From positions 186,001 to 250,000 of the forward strand of contig NZ_JBPKAO010000004.1 in the NCBI RefSeq assembly GCF_051216895.1: DNA of 64,000 nt, in the 5' to 3' direction. The DNA comes from Aquipuribacter sp051216895 (GTDB lineage: Bacteria > Actinomycetota > Actinomycetes > Actinomycetales > JBBAYJ01). The notes under the pieces were generated by a model. It saw nothing but the letters and a program-made list of their open reading frames with translations, ran no database searches and had not been told where the DNA came from. The position numbers and the translations under genes are program-made. Below are positions 50,945-59,400 of this stretch, piece by piece (positions within the stretch are counted from its first letter, which is position 1; each line of letters starts with the position of its first letter).

Positions 50945-51988
50945 ATGCGTGCGATCGTCTTCCACGGCCCTGGCAAGAAGTCCTGGGACGAGGTCCCGGA
51001 CCCCGTCCTGCAGGCCGACACCGACGCGGTCGTCCGCGTCGACGCCGTCACCATCTGCGGGACGGACCTGCACATCCTCAAGGGCGACGTGCCCGCCGTC
51101 ACCGACGGCCGCATCCTCGGTCACGAGGCCGTCGGCACCGTCGAGCAGGTGGGTCCGGGGGTCAAGAACGTCACGGTGGGCGACCGCGTCCTGATCTCCT
51201 GCATCAGCGCGTGCGGCGCGTGCCGGTACTGCCGCGAGGCCGCCTACGGGCAGTGCCTGGGCGGCGGGGGCTGGATCCTCGGCCACAAGATCGACGGCAC
51301 CCAGGCCGAGCTGGTCCGTGTGCCGTTCGCCGACACCTCCACCCACCCCGTGCCCGAGGGCGTCTCCGACGAGGAGGTGCTGATGCTGGCCGACATCCTC
51401 CCCACCGGGTACGAGGTCGGCGTGCTCAACGGCCGCGTGAGGCCCGGCGACGTGGTCGTCGTCGTGGGGGCGGGCCCGGTCGGGCTCGCCGCGATCATGG
51501 GTGCCCGCCTGTACAGCCCCGCCCACGTCGTGGCGGTCGACCCGGCCGCCAGCCGCCGCGAGGCGGCCACGGTGTTCGGCGCCGACGTCACGGTGGACCC
51601 CGGCAGCGAGGACTCCCTCGAGGTCGTCCGCGCCCTGACCGGGGGGCTCGGGGCAGACGTGACGATGGAGGCCGTCGGCCTGCCCGAGACCTTCGAGTCC
51701 GCGGTCGCCCTGGTGCGCCCGGGTGGTGTCGTCGCCAACCTCGGGGTCCACGGGGTGCCGGCGACGCTGCACCTGGAGGACATCTGGATCAAGAACCTGA
51801 CGATCACCACCGGTCTGGTCGACACCTACGCCACGCCGACGCTCCTGCAGCTGGTGGCGACCCGGCAGCTGGACGCGCGCCGGTTCATCACGCACCGCTT
51901 CGCGATGAGCCAGTTCGAGGAGGCCTACGACGTCTTCAGCCGCGCGGCCGACACGGGCGCGCTCAAGGTGGTGCTCACCCGCTCCTGA
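50945..51988 (+). CDS. zinc-dependent alcohol dehydrogenase (MDR family)
   Basis: 347 residues, medium-chain dehydrogenase. Catalytic zinc ligands: Cys in TICGTDLH, His-Glu in GHEAVGTVEQ; structural zinc Cys4 in CISACGACRYCREAAYGQC; NAD-binding GAGPVGLAA and VAVDPAASRR. ILGHKIDGTQAELVRVP is typical of secondary alcohol dehydrogenases. Substrate unknown; oxidises an alcohol to a ketone or aldehyde, or the reverse. ATG 50945. A MarR-type gene converges from the other strand. Confidence 0.93.
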   Translation: MRAIVFHGPGKKSWDEVPDPVLQADTDAVVRVDAVTICGTDLHILKGDVPAVTDGRILGHEAVGTVEQVGPGVKNVTVGDRVLISCISACGACRYCREAAYGQCLGGGGWILGHKIDGTQAELVRVPFADTSTHPVPEGVSDEEVLMLADILPTGYEVGVLNGRVRPGDVVVVVGAGPVGLAAIMGARLYSPAHVVAVDPAASRREAATVFGADVTVDPGSEDSLEVVRALTGGLGADVTMEAVGLPETFESAVALVRPGGVVANLGVHGVPATLHLEDIWIKNLTITTGLVDTYATPTLLQLVATRQLDARRFITHRFAMSQFEEAYDVFSRAADTGALKVVLTRS

Positions 51989-52037
51989 GGACCCCGGCCG
52001 GGCCCGCGGTGGCCGGACGAGGCCGCCGCGGGACGCG

Positions 52038-52502
52038 TCACCCCTCGGGGTCGTCCAGGTCGTTGAACCGGTGGAGCAGGTCGGCCAGGGCGGTGACGTC
52101 GTCCTCGGGCCACTGCCGGAGCAGCTCGCGGAACCGCCCCCGCCGGGCCGTGCGCGCCCGGTCCAGGCGCTCTGCCCCCTCGGGGGTCAGCCGCAGCACC
52201 TGGGCGCGGGCGTCCAGCGGGTCGGGGGAGCGGTCCAGCAGGCGCAGCCGCTCGAGGACCGCGACCTGGCGGGAGACCGTCGGCTTGCCGACCCCGAACG
52301 CGGCGGCGACGTCGGTGAGCCGTTCACCACCGGTGCTCGCCAGCCGGACGAGGATGCCGTACGCGCCGGGCTCGACGTCCGGGTGCACGTCCCGGGCGAT
52401 CTGCGCCGAGAAGCGGCGGGCGCGTCGGAGCAGGACGCCGACCTCGGCCTCGACCCGTTCGACCGGTCGGAGTCCGGGGTCGGGCGATGCGGGCGACGTC
52501 AT
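52038..52502 (-). CDS. MarR-family transcription regulator
   Basis: 154 residues with a winged helix: GILVRLASTGGERLTDVAAA, FGVGKPTVSRQVAVLERL (recognition helix) and LDRSPDPLDARAQVLRLT (wing). Helices at both ends form the dimer interface. Ligand and targets unknown; candidates are the convergent dehydrogenase or the antiporter gene 32 bp downstream. Start set at ATG 52502 by TAGCGT 7 nt upstream, against a longer reading. Confidence 0.93.
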   Translation of the reverse strand: MTSPASPDPGLRPVERVEAEVGVLLRRARRFSAQIARDVHPDVEPGAYGILVRLASTGGERLTDVAAAFGVGKPTVSRQVAVLERLRLLDRSPDPLDARAQVLRLTPEGAERLDRARTARRGRFRELLRQWPEDDVTALADLLHRFNDLDDPEG

Positions 52503-52509
52503 CCCCGGA

Positions 52510-52515
52510 ACGCTA
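52510..52515 (-). promoter_or_regulatory. leaderless -10 hexamer for the MarR gene
   Basis: Minus-strand TAGCGT, 7 nt before ATG 52502. It lies 20 bp upstream-side of the antiporter stop codon, so marR has its own promoter. Confidence 0.55.
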
Positions 52516-52534
52516 TCGCCGTGGGCGTGGGGGC

Positions 52535-53836
52535 TCACCCGGGGCGGGGTCGCGACGCGCGGCCCGCGGACTGCCGGTGCAGCAGCGAGCGTCGGGGCAT
52601 CGGCTCCACGGCGGAGCGGCTCTCGGCGTCAGGGCGGACCCGCTGCACCCAGGCGCCGTACCGGGCGGCCAGCAGGTCGGCGCTCAGCCCGTGGGCGAGC
52701 ACGCTCAGCAGTACCGTGACGGCCACGGTGGCCACCGCCTGGCGCAGGGCCGTGTCCGCCTCCAGCGCCTCCACGGCCAGCAGGGCGAAGACCACCGAGG
52801 CCAGGCCCCGTGGGCCGAACCACCCGACGAAGGCCACCGTCGGGGCCCGGAGACCCGTGCCCAGCAGGCACAGGGCCACGGGCCCCATCCGCAGGACCGT
52901 GAGCGCCAGCACCGCGAAGGTGACCTCGCGCGGGCCCACCTCGGCCAGGACCACCGGGGTGGCGACCAGGCCGAACGTCAGCCACACCGCGAAGCCCAGC
53001 GGGTCCGACAGCGACTGCACGAGCGACAGCGGCGTCGCGGCCGGGGTGGACCACGAGGTGACGCCGGCGAAGGCCGTGCCCGCGACGAACGCGGCGACGA
53101 ACGTGTTGCCCCCCAGCAGGTCGGCCGTGAAGAACGCCAGCACCGGCAGCGCAAGCGCCCCCATCGGGCGGGCCGCAGCGGTCCCGGCCCCGGTGTCCGC
53201 GGACCACTGCAGCAGCCGGCCCCCCACCAGGCCGACCGCGACGCCGACGACGCAGCCCAGAACCAGGTCGACGACGGCGTCCGTCAGCGTCGCGGCCGGT
53301 CCGAGCCCCTCGGCCCCGGCCAGGACGGCGATCGCGAAGAGCACGACCGGGGTGGCGAGCCCGTCGTTGAGGCCGCTCTCCAGGTTCAGCAACCGCCTGA
53401 CGTGCACCGGCACCACGGGGTTGAGCACGGTCGCCGCCCCGAGACCGGCATCCGTGCAGGCCAGGGCGGCCGCCAGGAGCAGCGCCATGGCGACCGGGAG
53501 GTCGGGCAGGAGCAGGCGCGCCGCCAGGTAGCCGAGCCCGACGGTGAGCGGGAGGCCGACCAGCAGCAGCCGGAGCGCAGGACCGCTCTCGGCCCCCACC
53601 TGCCGCGGGCGGATGTGGGCCGCGTCGTGGAACAGCAGCAGGGCCAGGGTCACCTCGGCCAGGACCGTGAGCGGGCCGACGAAGGCCTCGACGTCGATGG
53701 GCGTCACCAGCTGCGACAGCAGCGCCCCGGCGACGACGAACGCCATCGGCGCCGACACGTAGGCCCGGCCCAGCAGGCCCGCGGTGGCCGCGAACACCAG
53801 CAGCAGCACCGACAGGACGACGGCGGCCAGCTCCAT
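52535..53836 (-). CDS. cation/proton antiporter, CPA1-like
   Basis: 433 residues with about 12 membrane helices. The ion-binding region is ACTDAGLGAATVLN and the conserved LNLESGLNDGLATPVV contains the Asn-Asp pair of electrogenic CPA1/NhaP-type antiporters. The C-terminal helix GWFGPRGLASVVFALLAVE is typical. Exports Na+ or K+ for H+; cation unknown. ATG 53836 has no ribosome-binding site. The upstream inverted repeat at 53871 lies 35 bp away, so the LAL regulator next door may control it. Confidence 0.92.
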   Translation of the reverse strand: MELAAVVLSVLLLVFAATAGLLGRAYVSAPMAFVVAGALLSQLVTPIDVEAFVGPLTVLAEVTLALLLFHDAAHIRPRQVGAESGPALRLLLVGLPLTVGLGYLAARLLLPDLPVAMALLLAAALACTDAGLGAATVLNPVVPVHVRRLLNLESGLNDGLATPVVLFAIAVLAGAEGLGPAATLTDAVVDLVLGCVVGVAVGLVGGRLLQWSADTGAGTAAARPMGALALPVLAFFTADLLGGNTFVAAFVAGTAFAGVTSWSTPAATPLSLVQSLSDPLGFAVWLTFGLVATPVVLAEVGPREVTFAVLALTVLRMGPVALCLLGTGLRAPTVAFVGWFGPRGLASVVFALLAVEALEADTALRQAVATVAVTVLLSVLAHGLSADLLAARYGAWVQRVRPDAESRSAVEPMPRRSLLHRQSAGRASRPRPG

Positions 53837-53863
53837 GGCGTCAGAGTCTCTCGACGTCAGGAA

Positions 53864-53887
53864 GGGTGAATCACCCCTCGCGGGTGA
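53864..53887. promoter_or_regulatory. triple half-site inverted repeat between antiporter and LAL regulator genes
   Basis: Half-sites GGGTGA (53864-53869), TCACCC (53871-53876) and GGGTGA (53882-53887). The 17-bp part TCACCCCTCGCGGGTGA equals the site at 32521 except for one spacer base; the first pair is separated by a single base. Confidence 0.62.
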
Positions 53888-53992
53888 GGCCAGGGATCGT
53901 CGGGACGGGAGACCGTCGTGCACCAGCGGTTGCGCCGGTCCCGCGGGCGACCGTGGGTGACGAACGGGACGGCACGTCCCCAGGGAGGTCAC

Positions 53993-56539
53993 GTGCGCAG
54001 CACGCGAAGCACCGCGGACCGGGTCGCCGGCACCCAGGACCCTGACGGACCCACGCCCTGCCGCTTCGTCGTCCCGGTCCCGCACCCGAGGGCGGTCGCG
54101 CGCGGTCGGCTCGTCGACCTGGTGGAAGGCGGTGTCGCCGGGGCGTTGACGGTGGTGACGGCGCCGGCCGGCAGCGGCAAGACCGCCCTGCTCGCGTCGT
54201 GGGCCGCCGGGAGCGCCGCCAGGGAGCGGACCTGCTGGTACACCCTGCAACCGGGGGACGAGCAGCCCCGGCGGTTCTGGTCGACCCTGTCGGAGGGCCT
54301 GCGCCGGCACGGCCTGCCGTCGGGGCCGGGCCCCCGTGGTGACCGCGGGCCTCGCGACCTCGCCGCCGACGTCGAGGCGCAGCTGCTGTCCGCGCGGGAG
54401 CCGGTCGTCCTGGTGCTGGACCGGGTGGACGGGCTGGGTGCGTCGACGGTGGGCCGAGACCTGGCCGACCTCGCGCGACGGTGCGAGCACGCGCTCCGGC
54501 TGGTGGTCCTGAGCCGCGCGGACCCGGCCCTGCAGCTGCACCTGTTCCGGCTGGCGGGGGAGCTCACCGAGATCCGCGCGGACGCCCTCGCCTTCACCCG
54601 GTCGGAGACGGCGCGGCTGCTGCACGGTGCCGGCGTGCACCTGCCGCCGCCGCAGCTGGAAGAGCTCCACGAGCGGACCGCGGGGTGGCCCGTCGGGCTC
54701 AGGTTCGCCGCGATGGCCCTGGAGGGCCGGGCGACGGGCGGGCAGACCGGCCACGACCTCACCGGCGCGGTGGGTGACGTGGCCGAGTACCTGGCGAGCG
54801 AGGTGCTGGACACCCACGGGCCGCGGCTGCGGGAGGTGCTGCTGCGGTGCAGCGTGGTCGAGCGGCTGGACCCGGGACTGGTGGAGACGCTCACCGGTGC
54901 GCCGGACGGCCGGCGCCTGATCGAGGACCTGTCGCAGGGCAACGTCCTCGGCAGGACCGTGCCGGACCGGCCGGGCCGGTACCAGCTGCAACCGCTGTTC
55001 CGGGAGTTCCTGCGGGCCAGGCTGGCGCTGGAGCACCCGGGTCTGGCCGCCGAGCTGCACGCCCTGGCGGCGGCACGGCTGGCGGCCGACGGCCGCCTGC
55101 TCGACAGCGCCCGGCACGCCTGCCTGGCGGGGGTGCCCGAACGCGCCACCGGACGGTTGGGCGTGCAGGGGCTCGTGCAGCTGCTCGTCGGACCCGAGGG
55201 GGCGCGGCTCGCGACCGCGTACGCCGGCCGGGCGCAGGAGGCGGGCGACGTCGCCGGTGTCGTGGTGGGCGCGGCGACGGCCCTGCTCCTCGGCGACGAC
55301 GACCGGTGCGCCCGGCAGCTGGACGAGGCCGACGTCGCGGCCGGCACGGGTGCGTCCTCGCCCCGGGACGCGGTCGCCGTCGCCGCGGTCCGGGCGTTCC
55401 TCGACGAGCGTCGCCGTGAGCCCGACGTCGCCCTCGCCTCGGTCGACGCCGCCCTGGCCGCGATCCCGACCCCGGCCACGCCGGAGCACGACCCGTTGCG
55501 GTCCGCCCTGCTGACCTGCCGCGCACGCGTGCTGCTGCGACGAGGGTCCCTGCGCTGCGCGCGTCAGGCGTCGCAGGAGGGGCTGGGGCTGGCCCAGGCG
55601 GCGCAGTCCCACGGCCTGCTCGCGTGGGCGACGGCCACGGCCGCCCTCGTGGAGGCCCTGACCGGTCGGCTCCGCAACGCCGAGGACCTCGCCGGGCGTT
55701 CGGCGCGCGCGGGCGAGGCGGCCGGGTGGTCGGCCACGTACGTGCACCGTCACGCCGCCGCCGCGCTCGCCTGGGTGCGGTCGCAGCGGGCGGAGGTCCC
55801 GGCGGCCGAGGACGCGCTGGAGCTGGCCGGGGTGGCGCTGGACGACCGCGGCGACCCGGTGGTGGTCGGGGTGCTGGGTCTGGTGCGGACCCGTCTGCTC
55901 CGGGCCCGCGGTGACCTGGCGGTGGCCGACGACGAGCTCCGGGCGTTGCGGGGGGCTCCCGGCCGGGTCGCGTGGCTGGTGGACCCGCTGCCGGCCGACC
56001 TGGCCGAGGCGCCCGTGGAGCTGCCCGACCGGCTCGACGTCCGGGTCTCCGGCCTGCTGCAGGACGCCGCCCGGCTGCGCGCGGACCACCCGGTCCAGGC
56101 CCGCCAGCGGGCGGAGCACGCCCTGCGCCTGGCGGCCCCGGAGAGGCTCCGCCTGCCCTTTGTCGAGGTGGGCCCGATGCTGCCGGAGCTGTTGGAGCCC
56201 GAGGTCCTGCGAGGCCACGCCTGGCTGAACCTGGACCCTGCCCCGTCGGTCCGGGTGCCTCGGATGCGGCAGGGCGGCAGCGGTCTGGCCGACGGCGTCC
56301 TGGTCGTCGACCCGCTGACGGCCAAGGAGCGGGAGGTCCTCGGTCACCTCGCCGAGCTGCTGACCACCGAGGAGATCGCGGCCGAGATGTTCGTGTCGGT
56401 CAACACGGTGCGGACCCACGTCCGCGGCATCCTGCGCAAGCTGGCGGCCCAGCGTCGCAACGAGGCCGTCCGTCGGGCCTGGGAGCTGCACCTGCTGCCC
56501 CGCACCTCCGAGCCCCCGGCCGGGGGGCGCGCCTCGTGA
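53993..56539 (+). CDS. large ATP-binding LuxR-type (LAL/MalT-like) transcription regulator
   Basis: 848 residues. Walker A TAPAGSGKTALLASW near residue 45, Walker B VVLVLDRVDGL, a winged-helix and TPR-like helical middle, and a LuxR domain at the end: LTAKEREVLGHLAELLTTEE and MFVSVNTVRTHVRGILRKLA. Ligand unknown. GTG 53993 is chosen because GGGAGGT lies 7 nt upstream; a GTG at 53918 is far from any such site. The stop overlaps the start of a membrane protein gene (GTGA). Same architecture as the gene at 29757-32441. Confidence 0.92.
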   Translation: MRSTRSTADRVAGTQDPDGPTPCRFVVPVPHPRAVARGRLVDLVEGGVAGALTVVTAPAGSGKTALLASWAAGSAARERTCWYTLQPGDEQPRRFWSTLSEGLRRHGLPSGPGPRGDRGPRDLAADVEAQLLSAREPVVLVLDRVDGLGASTVGRDLADLARRCEHALRLVVLSRADPALQLHLFRLAGELTEIRADALAFTRSETARLLHGAGVHLPPPQLEELHERTAGWPVGLRFAAMALEGRATGGQTGHDLTGAVGDVAEYLASEVLDTHGPRLREVLLRCSVVERLDPGLVETLTGAPDGRRLIEDLSQGNVLGRTVPDRPGRYQLQPLFREFLRARLALEHPGLAAELHALAAARLAADGRLLDSARHACLAGVPERATGRLGVQGLVQLLVGPEGARLATAYAGRAQEAGDVAGVVVGAATALLLGDDDRCARQLDEADVAAGTGASSPRDAVAVAAVRAFLDERRREPDVALASVDAALAAIPTPATPEHDPLRSALLTCRARVLLRRGSLRCARQASQEGLGLAQAAQSHGLLAWATATAALVEALTGRLRNAEDLAGRSARAGEAAGWSATYVHRHAAAALAWVRSQRAEVPAAEDALELAGVALDDRGDPVVVGVLGLVRTRLLRARGDLAVADDELRALRGAPGRVAWLVDPLPADLAEAPVELPDRLDVRVSGLLQDAARLRADHPVQARQRAEHALRLAAPERLRLPFVEVGPMLPELLEPEVLRGHAWLNLDPAPSVRVPRMRQGGSGLADGVLVVDPLTAKEREVLGHLAELLTTEEIAAEMFVSVNTVRTHVRGILRKLAAQRRNEAVRRAWELHLLPRTSEPPAGGRAS

Positions 56540-57576
56540 CCGGGCAGCGGACGGTCGAGGTCGTCACCCCGGAGGGTGACGCCGCGCCTCCGCCCGGGCG
56601 GGCCCGCGGCGTGGCCGCGGCGGTCCTCACCGTGGCGGCCGCCCTCGCCACCGTGCTGGCCCTGCTGGCGGTGTGGACGTTCCGCACCCTGACCGACAGC
56701 GACCTGTTCGTGGCGCGCGTCGGCTCCGTGATCGAGGAGCCGGCCGTGTCCCAGGCCGTGGCCGACACGGCGGCCGACCGGTTCGTCTCGGCGGTGGACC
56801 TGGAGCGGCGCGTGGCCGACCGGCTGCCGCCCGAGCTGTCCGCCTTCGCGCCCACCCTGGCTGGGGCGGTCGAGTCCACGATGGCCCGCGAGGGCGCACG
56901 AGCCCTGCAGACCGACGAGCTCCGGGCGGTGTGGGACGAGACGCTCCGGCGCGGGCACCAGGCCACGGTGGCGGTCCTGTCCGGGCAGGACAGAGAGCTC
57001 CTGTCCAGCGAGGCCGGCGTGATCGCCCTCGACCTGGCGCCCGTGATGGGGGCGATCGCCGACCGTGACGGTGTCCTGGCGGGTCTGCTGGGACGCCCGG
57101 CGGTGCAGGCCGGGACGGTGTCCACGGTCGCGGAGCTGGAGGAGAGGTTAGGGGTGGAGCTGCCGGAGCAGTCCGGGCTGGTGGTGCTCTTCGAGTCCGA
57201 GGACCTGGCCGCCGCTCAGGCCGGCTACCAGGCGCTGCGGCTGTCGGTGCGGCTGGCCCCCGTCGTCGCGCTGCTGCTGGTCCTGCTGGCCGTGGGCCTG
57301 TCGCGGCACCGGCTGCGCACGCTGCTGAGCGTCGTCGTGGGGGTCGCGGTGGGGCTGCTGCTGGTCCGGCTCGCCGTCGAGCCGGTCCGCTCGGCCGTCG
57401 TCGGCTCGGTCGCCGACGACGGCCTCGCCACCGGCGTCGCCGCCGCGTTCGACGCGGTGCTGTCGAGCGTGTTCACCGGCGTCGTCGTGGCTGCCGTCCT
57501 CGGCCTGCTGGCCCTGGCCGCGCTGGTCCTGCTCGGCCGCTCACGACGACGTCGGGCGCTGCTCGCCCCTGCCTGA
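56536..57576 (+). CDS. integral membrane protein coupled to the LAL regulator
   Basis: 346 residues; no family recognised. One N-terminal membrane span (AAAVLTVAAALATVLALLAV), an extracytoplasmic domain of about 180 residues with a helical pattern (IEEPAVSQAVADTAADRFV), then three C-terminal spans (LAPVVALLLVLLAVGLS, VVGVAVGLLLVRLAV, FTGVVVAAVLGLLALAALVLL) ending in RSRRRRALL. It could be a membrane sensor or effector of the regulator. GTG overlaps the regulator stop; 4 bp from the convergent DksA-like gene. Confidence 0.75.
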   Translation: MTGQRTVEVVTPEGDAAPPPGRARGVAAAVLTVAAALATVLALLAVWTFRTLTDSDLFVARVGSVIEEPAVSQAVADTAADRFVSAVDLERRVADRLPPELSAFAPTLAGAVESTMAREGARALQTDELRAVWDETLRRGHQATVAVLSGQDRELLSSEAGVIALDLAPVMGAIADRDGVLAGLLGRPAVQAGTVSTVAELEERLGVELPEQSGLVVLFESEDLAAAQAGYQALRLSVRLAPVVALLLVLLAVGLSRHRLRTLLSVVVGVAVGLLLVRLAVEPVRSAVVGSVADDGLATGVAAAFDAVLSSVFTGVVVAAVLGLLALAALVLLGRSRRRRALLAPA

Positions 57577-57580
57577 CCGG

Positions 57581-57886
57581 TCAGCGCACCTCGTGCTCGG
57601 CGCACTCCACGCAGCTGGTGGTCCAGCACCGGAGCTCGAGCCGTTCGGCGGAGATGGGGCGGTCGCAGCCGGTGCAGATGCCGTACCGGCCTTCCGTCAG
57701 CCGCACGAGCGCGGTCCGTACGTCCCGCAGGATGCGCTCGGTGCTGGCCCGGCGGGCGGACAGGACCGGGTCGAGGTCGGTGTCGGGGAGGGCTGCGAGC
57801 TGCTGGCTGCGCGCCTCCTCCAGGTCGGTGAGGTGCCGCAGCAGGTCGGCGTCGGGGGTCGCGTGGGTCAGCGGGGTCGTGGTCAT
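57581..57886 (-). CDS. TraR/DksA-type C4 zinc-finger protein
   Basis: 101 residues. N-terminal coiled-coil helices (LRHLTDLEEARSQQLAALPD and RRASTERILRDVRTALVRL) and a four-Cys zinc site in YGICTGCDRPI and SCVECAEHE identify the family, which binds the RNA polymerase secondary channel in E. coli (DksA) or acts as a small regulator. The first domain is short, nearer to TraR-like proteins. ATG 57886. Confidence 0.92.
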   Translation of the reverse strand: MTTTPLTHATPDADLLRHLTDLEEARSQQLAALPDTDLDPVLSARRASTERILRDVRTALVRLTEGRYGICTGCDRPISAERLELRCWTTSCVECAEHEVR

Positions 57887-57975
57887 GGTCGGTCCTTCGA
57901 TGACGGCCCGCCTCGGCTACCGGGCGAGCAGGGATGACCAGCAGCCCGAGTGGGCGGCTGGCCGTGGTCGTCAGA

Positions 57976-58152
57976 TCAGGACCGGACGGGTGGGGCGCGG
58001 TCGATGCTGCGACGCAGCACGTCCAGACCGCGGGTGCCGCGGGCTTCCTCGCTCAGCACGATCGCGAGCAGCGCGGCCCCGGAGGGCACGTGCGAGGGCA
58101 GGTGGACGCGACCGGCGACTGCCGGTTCCACGACCGCTCCTCGATGCCACAT
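57976..58152 (-). CDS. small hypothetical protein, leaderless
   Basis: 58 residues: begins MWHRGAVVEPAVAGRVHLP, then VPSGAALLAIVLSEEARGTR and a basic end. No family recognised. Supported by TATGGT 7 nt before the ATG, the same pattern as many established genes here. Without that signal it would not be called. The rest of the 57887-58236 interval holds the adenosine deaminase promoter and nothing else I can identify. Confidence 0.45.
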   Translation of the reverse strand: MWHRGAVVEPAVAGRVHLPSHVPSGAALLAIVLSEEARGTRGLDVLRRSIDRAPPVRS

Positions 58153-58159
58153 GCCTTCG

Positions 58160-58165
58160 ACCATA
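58160..58165 (-). promoter_or_regulatory. leaderless -10 hexamer before the 58-residue ORF
   Basis: Minus-strand TATGGT, 7 nt before the ATG at 58152. Confidence 0.45.
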
Positions 58166-58223
58166 ACAGCGTGGTGCGTGGGGACCGCGGGTCGTCGCAG
58201 GCTCGATACCGTTCCTCGACGGC

Positions 58224-58229
58224 TAGCGT
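58224..58229 (+). promoter_or_regulatory. leaderless -10 hexamer for adenosine deaminase
   Basis: TAGCGT, 7 nt before ATG 58237. Confidence 0.62.
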
Positions 58230-58236
58230 CGACGTC

Positions 58237-59262
58237 ATGACCAGCACCGACGAGGAGTTCGTCGACTCCCTCGCCAAGCACGAGCTGCACGTCCACCTCG
58301 AGGGGTCGCTACCGCCGGAGACCCTGCTCGAGCTGCTGCGCCGGCGCCCCGTCGAGTCGATGCCGACCACCCCGGCCGGGGTCCAGGAGCTGTACGCGTT
58401 CACCGACTTCGACCACTTCGTCGCGACCTACCTGCGCGTGGTGCAGACGCTGCGCGAGCCGGAGGACTTCGAGCTGCTCACCGGTGCGGTCCTCGACCGG
58501 CTGGCGCGGCAGGAGGTGCGCTACGCGGAGATCACCTGGACCCCGGTCATCCACACCGGACGGGGCCTGGCCGTCGAGGACGTCTTCGCGGGGCTGGAGG
58601 TGGCCCGGCTGGCCGCGGAGGCGTCCGGCGGGCCCGTCGTGCGCTGGGTCACCGACCTGCCCGGGCACCTGGGTCCCGACGCCGCCGAGGAGACCCTCGA
58701 CCTCGTGCTCCGGCTGGGGGGCGGCGCGCCGCCGCCGTCGGTGGTGGGGTTCGGGCTGGGAGGCCCGGAGGTCCCCCGCAGCCCCTTCGCCCGCGCGTTC
58801 GCCCGGGCCCGCGAGCACGGCCTCCGCTCGCTGCCGCACGCCGGAGAGGTCACCGGTCCGGGGTCGGTCCGCGCGGCGCTGGACGACCTGGGGGCCGAGC
58901 GGATCGGTCACGGCATCGCCATCGCCCAGGACGAGGCCCTGATGGCCGAGGTCGCCGAGCGCGGCGTCGTCGTCGAGGTCTGCCCCACCTCGAACCTGCG
59001 GACCCGGGTGGTCGCCTCCTACGCCGAGCACCCGCTGCCGCAGATGCTGCGTGCGGGTGTGGCGGTCACGGTCAACAGCGACGACCCCCCGATGTTCGGC
59101 ACCACCCTGCGGCAGGAGTACCTGGTGGCGCTGCGGGAGCTGGGCCTGACCCGGGCCGAGCTGCTGGCCTGCGCGCGGACCGCGGCCACGGGCGGGTCGG
59201 CACCGGGACCCGTCGTGGCCCGCACCCTGGCCGACCTGGACCGGGTGGCCGCCACGGGCTGA
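58237..59262 (+). CDS. add: adenosine deaminase family protein
   Basis: Zinc hydrolase converting adenosine (or an aminoadenine analogue) to inosine in purine salvage. Zinc ligands: His18 and His20 in HVHLEGS, a His in LPHAGEV, and Asp in NSDDPPMF; catalytic Glu in HAGEV; substrate loop RIGHGIA. 341 residues is standard. Some members of this family deaminate adenine or futalosine derivatives instead; the NSDDPPMF loop resembles adenine/aminodeoxyfutalosine deaminases, so substrate is open. A short hairpin follows. Confidence 0.9.
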   Translation: MTSTDEEFVDSLAKHELHVHLEGSLPPETLLELLRRRPVESMPTTPAGVQELYAFTDFDHFVATYLRVVQTLREPEDFELLTGAVLDRLARQEVRYAEITWTPVIHTGRGLAVEDVFAGLEVARLAAEASGGPVVRWVTDLPGHLGPDAAEETLDLVLRLGGGAPPPSVVGFGLGGPEVPRSPFARAFARAREHGLRSLPHAGEVTGPGSVRAALDDLGAERIGHGIAIAQDEALMAEVAERGVVVEVCPTSNLRTRVVASYAEHPLPQMLRAGVAVTVNSDDPPMFGTTLRQEYLVALRELGLTRAELLACARTAATGGSAPGPVVARTLADLDRVAATG

Positions 59263-59307
59263 GCCGTCCGGCGTGGACGTCGACCCGATCTCGTCCCTGG
59301 TCACCGC

Positions 59308-59354
59308 GCCCCGCGGCCCTACCATCCTCTGGTGGACAGCGGGCCCCGCGGGGC
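59308..59354 (+). terminator. inverted repeat after adenosine deaminase, around the DUF808 leader promoter
   Basis: GCCCCGCGGCCC (59308-59319) and GGGCCCCGCGGGGC (59341-59354) can pair with a two-base bulge, enclosing TACCAT and the leader GTG. It may terminate or hide the leader start. Confidence 0.4.
59320..59325 (+). promoter_or_regulatory. leaderless -10 hexamer for the DUF808 leader ORF
   Basis: TACCAT, 6 nt before the GTG at 59332. Confidence 0.42.
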
Positions 59355-59400
59355 AGCACGAGCACCTCACGACTCGCCCGCACCGACCGGGCGGCCCTGA
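59332..59400 (+). CDS. possible 22-codon leader peptide before DUF808
   Basis: GTG opens a 22-codon frame beginning VDSGPRGAARAP and ending TGA at 59398-59400, which overlaps the ATG of the DUF808 gene (TGATG). With the hexamer above, this looks like a translated leader that could deliver ribosomes to the DUF808 start, which has only a weak ribosome-binding site. No known leader family. Confidence 0.35.
   Translation: MDSGPRGAARAPHDSPAPTGRP

Noticed and set aside
53837..56491. Long minus-strand open frame in front of the antiporter, opposite the LAL regulator
   Set aside because: It is only the antisense of the regulator gene; the antiporter domain starts at ATG 53836 with its first membrane helix.
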